Part shown: positions 24,244 through 28,722 of the stretch, piece after piece
How the letters are laid out: each line of letters begins with the position of its first letter
How positions within the stretch are numbered: the first letter of the stretch is position 1
DNA from: M30B53 sp964600785
GTDB lineage: Bacteria > Planctomycetota > Planctomycetia > Pirellulales > UBA1268
DNA length: 28,722 bases
Direction of reading: 5' to 3'
Assembly (NCBI GenBank): GCA_964600785.1
Contig: CAZRKH010000053.1
Location: 1 to 28,722, forward strand
The notes under the pieces: model-generated
What the model saw: the letters and a program-made list of their open reading frames with translations, nothing else
Databases searched by the model: none
Told to the model about the DNA's origin: nothing
Made by a program: the position numbers and the translations under genes

Positions 24244-25148
24244 TGCGCAGCGGTGTGCGGACAGCCTGGATCGTGCCGCTGGCCCTGGCGGTCGCCTTGT
24301 GCACAGCGACGCGAATTGCGGCCGCCGACGAGGAGGCAGCCGCGGCGAGGGCCAAGGCGGCCCTCGAGGCTCCGCCGGCCGAGACCGGTGATACCTCGAG
24401 CCGCGAGACGGCCGGGGATTCCCGCACCCTGCTGGGTCTGTTCCTTGCCGGCGGGCCGTTCATGTGGCCGATTCTCGCACTCTCGCTGGTGGTCGTGGCC
24501 TTCAGCCTGGAACGACTCCTGGCCCTGCGGCGAGGTCGGATGATTCCCTCGGGACTCATCAAGGGTCTCGAGGCGGCCCTCGGCGAGAGGCCGGTGCAGC
24601 CCCGCAGCCTGCGGCGGATGTGCCGCGAGCATCCCTCGGTCGCCGCCGACGTGGTCCGCACGCTGCTTGACAATCTCGGCCGTCCGCTGCCTGAGGTCGA
24701 GGCGGCGGTGGCCGCCACCAAGGATCGCGAGGCCTCGCGGCTGTATGCCAACATCCGCCCGATCAGCCTGGCGGTGACGGTCTCTCCGCTGCTCGGCCTG
24801 CTGGGAACCGTGCAGGGCATGATCGTCGCCTTCTCGACGACCGCCGAACTCGCGCCGGGGGCGAATCGTGCCGCCGAACTCGCCGGTGGTATCTCGATGG
24901 CATTGGTGACCACCTTCGCGGGGCTCTGCGTGGCGGTCCCCGCCGCGGTGCTCGCCCACGCCCTCGAGGGCAGGATCCTGGCCGGCTTTCGCAGGATCGA
25001 CGAACTGCTCGACCGCTTCTGGCCGCTGGTCGGCTGGTATGAGCGAGCCGCTCGTCGCTCCGCGAGCGGCAACGGCGTCCCGCCGGCGGCGAAGGTCCCG
25101 CAGGTGCCCCGGGCCGCCCCGCAGCCTCCGCGACGAGTCGAGTCATAG
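24243..25148 (+). CDS. MotA/TolQ/ExbB proton-channel family protein
   Basis: A protein of 301 residues. It has an N-terminal signal-like hydrophobic segment (about 8-27) and a short periplasmic linker before the three canonical helices: TM1 about 62-95 (LGLFLAGGPFMWPILALSLV), TM2 about 174-199 (SLAVTVSPLLGLLGTVQGM) and TM3 about 214-240 (AGGISMALVTTFAGLCVAVP). The conserved Pro182, Thr189 and Thr223/Thr224 that line the ion path are present. ExbB/TolQ forms a pentamer around the ExbD/TolR dimer and uses the proton gradient to do mechanical work in the envelope. A GTG at 24240 is an alternative start; ATG at 24243 overlaps the TPR stop. The N-terminal extension is longer than in E. coli ExbB (244 residues). 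Confidence 0.94.
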   Translation: MRSGVRTAWIVPLALAVALCTATRIAAADEEAAAARAKAALEAPPAETGDTSSRETAGDSRTLLGLFLAGGPFMWPILALSLVVVAFSLERLLALRRGRMIPSGLIKGLEAALGERPVQPRSLRRMCREHPSVAADVVRTLLDNLGRPLPEVEAAVAATKDREASRLYANIRPISLAVTVSPLLGLLGTVQGMIVAFSTTAELAPGANRAAELAGGISMALVTTFAGLCVAVPAAVLAHALEGRILAGFRRIDELLDRFWPLVGWYERAARRSASGNGVPPAAKVPQVPRAAPQPPRRVES

Positions 25149-25161
25149 CCCCCGCGTTGCG

Positions 25162-25175
25162 GGAGGAGAGCCTCC
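25162..25175 (+). promoter_or_regulatory. Ribosome-binding site of exbD inside a 5-bp hairpin
   Basis: GGAGG (25162-25166) is the ribosome site for exbD and is followed after AGAG by CCTCC (25171-25175), its exact complement. The predicted hairpin would hide the site when formed, four bases before the ATG at 25179. This could tune the ExbD:ExbB ratio or couple exbD translation to ribosomes finishing exbB, 13 bases upstream. The complementarity is seen; the regulation is inferred. Confidence 0.5.
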
Positions 25176-25178
25176 GCC

Positions 25179-25595
25179 ATGAGCGTTCGCATCGAGAAGG
25201 GCAGGGCAGGGGGCACATTGGAGATGACTCCCATGATCGACGTGGTCTTTTTGCTGATGATCTTCTTCCTCGTCGCCTCGAGGCTCGAGGAGGCCGACCG
25301 TTCGATCGACGTGGTGTTGCCACGGGCGAGCGAAGCGAAGCCGCTCACGAGCCGGCCCCGCGAGATCGTGGTCAACATCGACCGCGGCGGAAACTATTTC
25401 CTCGGCGCCAAACCGGAGACTCTCGAAGGAATCGAGACAGCCCTGCGGCAGGCGACTGCCGACAACCCCGGCAACCTTTCGGTGGTGCTCCGCGGCGATG
25501 AGAACACCCCGCACAAGTTCGTGGTCGGTGCGATGAACGCCGCCGTGAAGGCGGGTGTGACCGATTACAAGGTGCAGTCACTCGAGCAACGCTGA
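25179..25595 (+). CDS. ExbD/TolR-family biopolymer transport protein
   Basis: A protein of 138 residues, a normal length for the family. The short cytoplasmic N-terminus is followed by LEMTPMIDVVFLLMIFFLV, the single membrane helix with the essential proton-carrying Asp21 (Asp25 in E. coli ExbD). The periplasmic part has the expected order: DVVLPRASEAKPL, REIVVNIDRGGNYFLG, then the domain ending VVGAMNAAVKAGVTDYK. With the ExbB protein just upstream it forms the stator-like motor powered by the proton gradient. It lies 30 bases after exbB and 7 bases before the cyclase-fold gene, so it is clearly in the same operon. Confidence 0.95.
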   Translation: MSVRIEKGRAGGTLEMTPMIDVVFLLMIFFLVASRLEEADRSIDVVLPRASEAKPLTSRPREIVVNIDRGGNYFLGAKPETLEGIETALRQATADNPGNLSVVLRGDENTPHKFVVGAMNAAVKAGVTDYKVQSLEQR

Positions 25596-25602
25596 GCTGG
25601 CC

Positions 25603-28600
25603 ATGCCCACCGCCTTTAATCCGCCGCCGGTGCCCGACGAGCCGCCCGGCCGCTGGCTGCCCCGCCGCGAGGGCCCGGCGACGCTGCTGGAGGAACACGC
25701 CTGGCCGGCGAACGCGGTGCTCGTGCTGCTGGCAACACTGGTGGCTGCGGCAATCACCGCCAGGGCCGATTGGTCGTGGCCCCCGGACGGGGCGGTACCC
25801 GCGGGCTGGCTGGCCAATGCCTGGGTGCGGCTGGGATCCCTGGCGACGACCACTGCCGTGATGCTGGCGGTGGCTTCACGAGTCCGCCGCAGGTCGGGTC
25901 GGCGACTGCAGTTTGCCACGCTGGTGAGCCTCGCGGCGCACCTGGTGTTTCTCGGTGGACTCTCAATGGTGCCGCTGGAGCTGGCGGTCGACTCACCGCG
26001 GCCGTCGCCGGCCAAGGCCGAGGCGGAGCGTCCGCGGGCCGCCGATTTCCAATTGAGCGTGAGTCGCAGCGAACTTCGCGAGCCGGTGCACGAGCAGCCG
26101 CTGGAGGCGGAGCTGCCCGGGAAGGTCGAGCCCCAGCAACGCCGTCGCACATCGGCCCCGGCGGTGGCCCGCCGCAGCACGCCGTCGATCGAGGTGGAGG
26201 CACCGGTGAAGATCGTGCTCGAGCGGGCCGCCGCGGCGGCGATGCAGGCTGCCGCCGCACCGGCGAAACGCTCCACCCAGGCCAGCCGGCCGCAGGCGGC
26301 GGTGCCTGAGTCGGTCGCCCGCGCCGTGGCCGAGCCTCCGCCAGAGGCTCGCAGCGACGCGAAACCGCGGCCGGTCGATCCGAGCCCCCAGGCAGCCCGC
26401 CGTGGCCGACGTGGTCGGCCGAGCCTGGCGACCACCCGCCGGCCCGCGGCAGTGCCTGAAGCTGCCCCCGCTCTCGAGGCCCCGGCGAAGGTGGCCGTCC
26501 GACGCGAGGCGACCCAAGCACAGCGTGATCCAACGCCCGCCCCCTCGCTTGCACAGCGACCACCCTCGCCGCGGCCGGTCGCTGATGTGGCTGCGGCCGC
26601 CGCCGGCGCAGTCGCGCCGCTTGCCGATGCCGGCCCGCCGCCGGCCGCCGCCGACAGCCCGCGGCCCACCGCGGCAGCTTCCAGCGAACCACGTCCCCGC
26701 ACCGCCTCGCGGCGGGAGCCGGTGGGTGTCGCCCGCGGGGCACGTTCGGCCGCGGGGATCGATGCCGCGGCCGCGACCCTGGCGGTGCCGATCAGTCGTG
26801 AAGCCGCCCTCGCCGCGGCGGGCAGCCCGGCGGCGAAGGATCCGCAGGCGAGTTCCCGATCAGGCAGCCTCGGCCGCCGTGGGCCGGAGGAACTGCCCGG
26901 TTCGTCGAGCGTGGCCGCGTCGATGCCGGTGGCCGAGCCGACGGGCGAACCCGATGCCACCGGGCCGCCGGGGCTGCCCCCCTCGTCGGCGTCGTCCTCG
27001 TCGTCATCGCGGGGCCGGCGGGCCTCGCAGCGGGTCGCTTCGCGACAGCCCGGGGCCGCGGGCGAAGCGGCCGCCGCTGCCGAGCGAGTCTTGCCGCGGC
27101 AGCCGTGGGGGGCGGTGGCCGGCATCCCAGAGTCGGCGGCCCGGGCAGCAGGCAGCCAGTCGCGTCCTGCACGCCGCGGGCTCGACGGCGACCTGGCGAT
27201 CGCCGCGATGGTGGCTCAGATCGCTCCGGACGGCGAGCCCGGCGACGGCGGCGATGACGGACGCGACGACTCCCCGCAGCCGGGCGATGCCGACGACACC
27301 TCGCCCTCGCGGGCACCACGGCCCGCAGCGATCGCCCGTCGCTCCCGCGGCCGCGGTGGCGTGAGTGTCTCGCGGGCGTCGGAGGGCCTCGGCGGGCTTG
27401 CCGAACTGGCCGGCCCGCAGCCGGGCATGGTCAAGAGCCGCCGCGTGCCGACCCGCTCGCCCCTGGAAAACGATGCCCGCTTCATCGCCCGCGTGGCGGC
27501 GGCATCACTGCCGGTTGACGGCAGCGTCCGCGAGGCATCGCGTGCCTTCACCCGCCGCGATCCGACCCGTCGCGGTGAAATCGATGGCGGGCCGAGCGAC
27601 CCCCGCACCGAGGAGGCGATCGAGCGGGGGCTGGAGTTTCTCGTGCGTGCCCAGCAGCCCGACGGTCGCTGGAGCCTCGGCCGTTTCCCGGCGGCCACAT
27701 CGGCGGACATCGGCAGTATCCAGAGCGACTCCGCCGCCACGGGTCTGGCCCTGCTGGCCTTTCTCGGAGCGGGCTACGATCATTACGAGCACAAGCACCG
27801 CGACACCGTGCGGCGGGGGCTCGAGTTTCTCCTGGCGGTTCAACATGAGTCGGGCGATCTCTACCTCTCGTCCGATGCCCGCTCGGATCTCTCGGCGAGG
27901 CTCTACACCCATGCGATCGCCACGATGGCTCTCTGCGAGGCCGCCGGCATGACCGGCGACCCGCGGGTTCGCGAGGCGGCCTCGCGGGCCTGCCGCTTCA
28001 TCGAGACCAGCCAGCATCCCAAGCGGGGCGGCTGGCGGTACACGCCCGGCGAAGGATCGGACCTGTCGGTCAGCGGGTGGATGTTGCTGGCTCTGCGGAG
28101 CGGCCAACTGGCCGGGATTGAGATTGCAAGTGAAACCTTCGGGCGGCTGGCGGCCTTTCTCGACCGCTGTGAAGCCGAGACTGGTGATGCCTACGTCTAC
28201 AACCCCTACGCGGCCGACACGATCGAGCAGCGAGCCGGCCGGCTGCCGACGGCGGTCATGACCGCCGCGGGCCTGCTCTGTCGGCTGCACACCGGCTGGA
28301 AGCGGGACGATCCCCGGGTTGTCGCCGGGGTTGAAAGCCTGACAGCGATCCCGCCCTCGATCGGCAGCACGCGGCGACCCCGTCGCGATGTCTACCTTTG
28401 GTATTACGCGGTGCAGGTGCTCGAGCATGTCGGTGGTGAGGACGCTCGGGCCTGGAGAGACTCCCTGCACGGGCTGCTGGTTCGCACGCAGTCGTCGGCC
28501 GGGGCCACCGCGGGCAGCTGGAATCCCGGCGGAAGCGTGCCGGATCGCTGGGGACCCCACGGCGGCCGGATCTATGTCACCACGCTGAACCTGCTCTCCC

Positions 28601-28650
28601 TGGAGGTGGCCTACCGCCGACTGCCACTCTTTGAGGTGCTCGGAGAATAG
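25603..28650 (+). CDS. Membrane-anchored protein: 3 TM helices, long Pro/Ala/Arg-rich arm, squalene-cyclase-fold domain
   Basis: A protein of 1015 residues in three parts. Residues 1-130 contain hydrophobic helices at about 36-52, 78-92 and 104-123. Residues about 130-640 are low-complexity, rich in Pro, Ala, Arg and Ser, with a Ser run (SSASSSSSS) near 465; no fold is visible. Residues about 665-1010 are an alpha/alpha-toroid of the prenyltransferase/squalene-oxidase-repeat type: EEAIERGLEFLVRAQQPDGR, SAATGLALLAFLGAGYDH, QHPKRGGWRYTPG, SDLSVSGWMLLALRSGQ, and LWYYAVQVLEHVGG. QW-like motifs are present, but the DxDD catalytic motif of squalene-hopene cyclase is not, so terpene cyclisation is doubtful. 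It sits 7 bases after exbD, where TonB or TolA would be expected. The N-terminal layout suggests it couples to the ExbB/ExbD motor; the cargo of the toroid domain is unknown. Confidence 0.9.
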   Translation: MPTAFNPPPVPDEPPGRWLPRREGPATLLEEHAWPANAVLVLLATLVAAAITARADWSWPPDGAVPAGWLANAWVRLGSLATTTAVMLAVASRVRRRSGRRLQFATLVSLAAHLVFLGGLSMVPLELAVDSPRPSPAKAEAERPRAADFQLSVSRSELREPVHEQPLEAELPGKVEPQQRRRTSAPAVARRSTPSIEVEAPVKIVLERAAAAAMQAAAAPAKRSTQASRPQAAVPESVARAVAEPPPEARSDAKPRPVDPSPQAARRGRRGRPSLATTRRPAAVPEAAPALEAPAKVAVRREATQAQRDPTPAPSLAQRPPSPRPVADVAAAAAGAVAPLADAGPPPAAADSPRPTAAASSEPRPRTASRREPVGVARGARSAAGIDAAAATLAVPISREAALAAAGSPAAKDPQASSRSGSLGRRGPEELPGSSSVAASMPVAEPTGEPDATGPPGLPPSSASSSSSSRGRRASQRVASRQPGAAGEAAAAAERVLPRQPWGAVAGIPESAARAAGSQSRPARRGLDGDLAIAAMVAQIAPDGEPGDGGDDGRDDSPQPGDADDTSPSRAPRPAAIARRSRGRGGVSVSRASEGLGGLAELAGPQPGMVKSRRVPTRSPLENDARFIARVAAASLPVDGSVREASRAFTRRDPTRRGEIDGGPSDPRTEEAIERGLEFLVRAQQPDGRWSLGRFPAATSADIGSIQSDSAATGLALLAFLGAGYDHYEHKHRDTVRRGLEFLLAVQHESGDLYLSSDARSDLSARLYTHAIATMALCEAAGMTGDPRVREAASRACRFIETSQHPKRGGWRYTPGEGSDLSVSGWMLLALRSGQLAGIEIASETFGRLAAFLDRCEAETGDAYVYNPYAADTIEQRAGRLPTAVMTAAGLLCRLHTGWKRDDPRVVAGVESLTAIPPSIGSTRRPRRDVYLWYYAVQVLEHVGGEDARAWRDSLHGLLVRTQSSAGATAGSWNPGGSVPDRWGPHGGRIYVTTLNLLSLEVAYRRLPLFEVLGE

Positions 28651-28651
28651 C

Positions 28652-28670
28652 CCGGTGCGGCTCGCACCGG
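28652..28670 (+). terminator. Perfect 8-bp hairpin just after the operon
   Basis: CCGGTGCG (28652-28659) pairs exactly with CGCACCGG (28663-28670) around a GCT loop, starting two bases after the stop codon of the cyclase-fold gene. No T-run follows, so it is a candidate terminator or mRNA-end stabiliser rather than a textbook intrinsic terminator. Confidence 0.5.
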
Positions 28671-28682
28671 CAGGAGTAGGCC

Positions 28683-28697
28683 GGGGCGGCTCGCCCC
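28683..28697. repeat. Second hairpin sharing the GCGGCTCGC core
   Basis: GGGGCG (28683-28688) pairs with CGCCCC (28692-28697) around a GCT loop. It shares the central GCGGCTCGC with the hairpin 24 bases upstream while the outer stem bases differ, as expected for members of a palindromic repeat family or a double transcription-end structure. Confidence 0.45.
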
Positions 28698-28722
28698 CGC
28701 GGGGGGAGGGCCGGGCGGGGCC

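Noticed and set aside
25578..27125. 515-residue Ala/Ser/Gly-rich open frame antisense to the fusion gene
   Set aside because: Low-complexity shadow of the Pro/Ala/Arg arm; no start context or domains.
25603..28650. TonB C-terminal domain in the ExbD-linked fusion
   Set aside because: The C-terminus is a helical toroid with QW-like motifs; no TonB-type beta-alpha-beta end is visible.
1..28722. tRNA, rRNA or CRISPR array
   Set aside because: No cloverleaf with a TTCGANNC arm, no rRNA-like conserved stretch and no regularly spaced repeats were found by reading; a covariance-model search would be decisive.

Overview
The window is GC-rich bacterial DNA that almost certainly comes from a planctomycete (Pirellulales-like). 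The evidence is the mix of families: two secreted sulfatases, a large secreted SGNH-type esterase, a PEP-CTERM protein, a Ser/Thr kinase with an N-terminal HxxxCxxC segment and a C-terminal helical region, a secreted FAD oxidoreductase, and an ExbB/ExbD operon ending in a squalene-cyclase-fold protein. Identifications rest on reading motifs; no database search was run.

Layout. (1) Positions 1-2870 form a decaying accessory zone. It holds a frameshifted IS91-type transposase remnant, an intact nucleotidyltransferase plus small-partner pair (minus strand), the tail of a lost regulatory-like lipoprotein, a second small-partner/nucleotidyltransferase pair (plus strand) whose enzyme is wrecked, and a broken MarC-family membrane protein. 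(2) Positions 3080-12221 carry a secreted sulfatase, a glutamate decarboxylase, a NagD-type HAD phosphatase, a second sulfatase that has lost its central catalytic block, a large sialate-O-acetylesterase-like protein and a PEP-CTERM protein. This is a typical planctomycete polysaccharide-processing and cell-surface neighbourhood. (3) Positions 12443-19937 read rightward: a membrane Ser/Thr kinase overlapping mnmG (tRNA wobble-uridine modification), then a GT4 glycosyltransferase and a secreted FAD oxidoreductase. (4) A TerC-family metal exporter reads leftward at 19961-21010, divergent from (5) a compact four-gene operon, 21271-28650: periplasmic TPR protein, ExbB/TolQ, ExbD/TolR, and a 1015-residue protein with three N-terminal membrane segments, a roughly 500-residue Pro/Ala/Arg/Ser-rich stretch and a C-terminal alpha/alpha-toroid (prenyltransferase/squalene oxidase repeat) domain. 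Two GC hairpins follow it.

The most interesting system is the last operon. It looks like a proton-motive-force-driven envelope machine in which the usual TonB/TolA partner is replaced by a long flexible arm carrying a squalene-cyclase-fold domain, with a large TPR protein as periplasmic partner. The second theme is local gene decay: the left 3 kb, plus a sulfatase that keeps an open frame and its formylglycine motif but lacks the central metal-binding block. No tRNA, rRNA or CRISPR array was seen.
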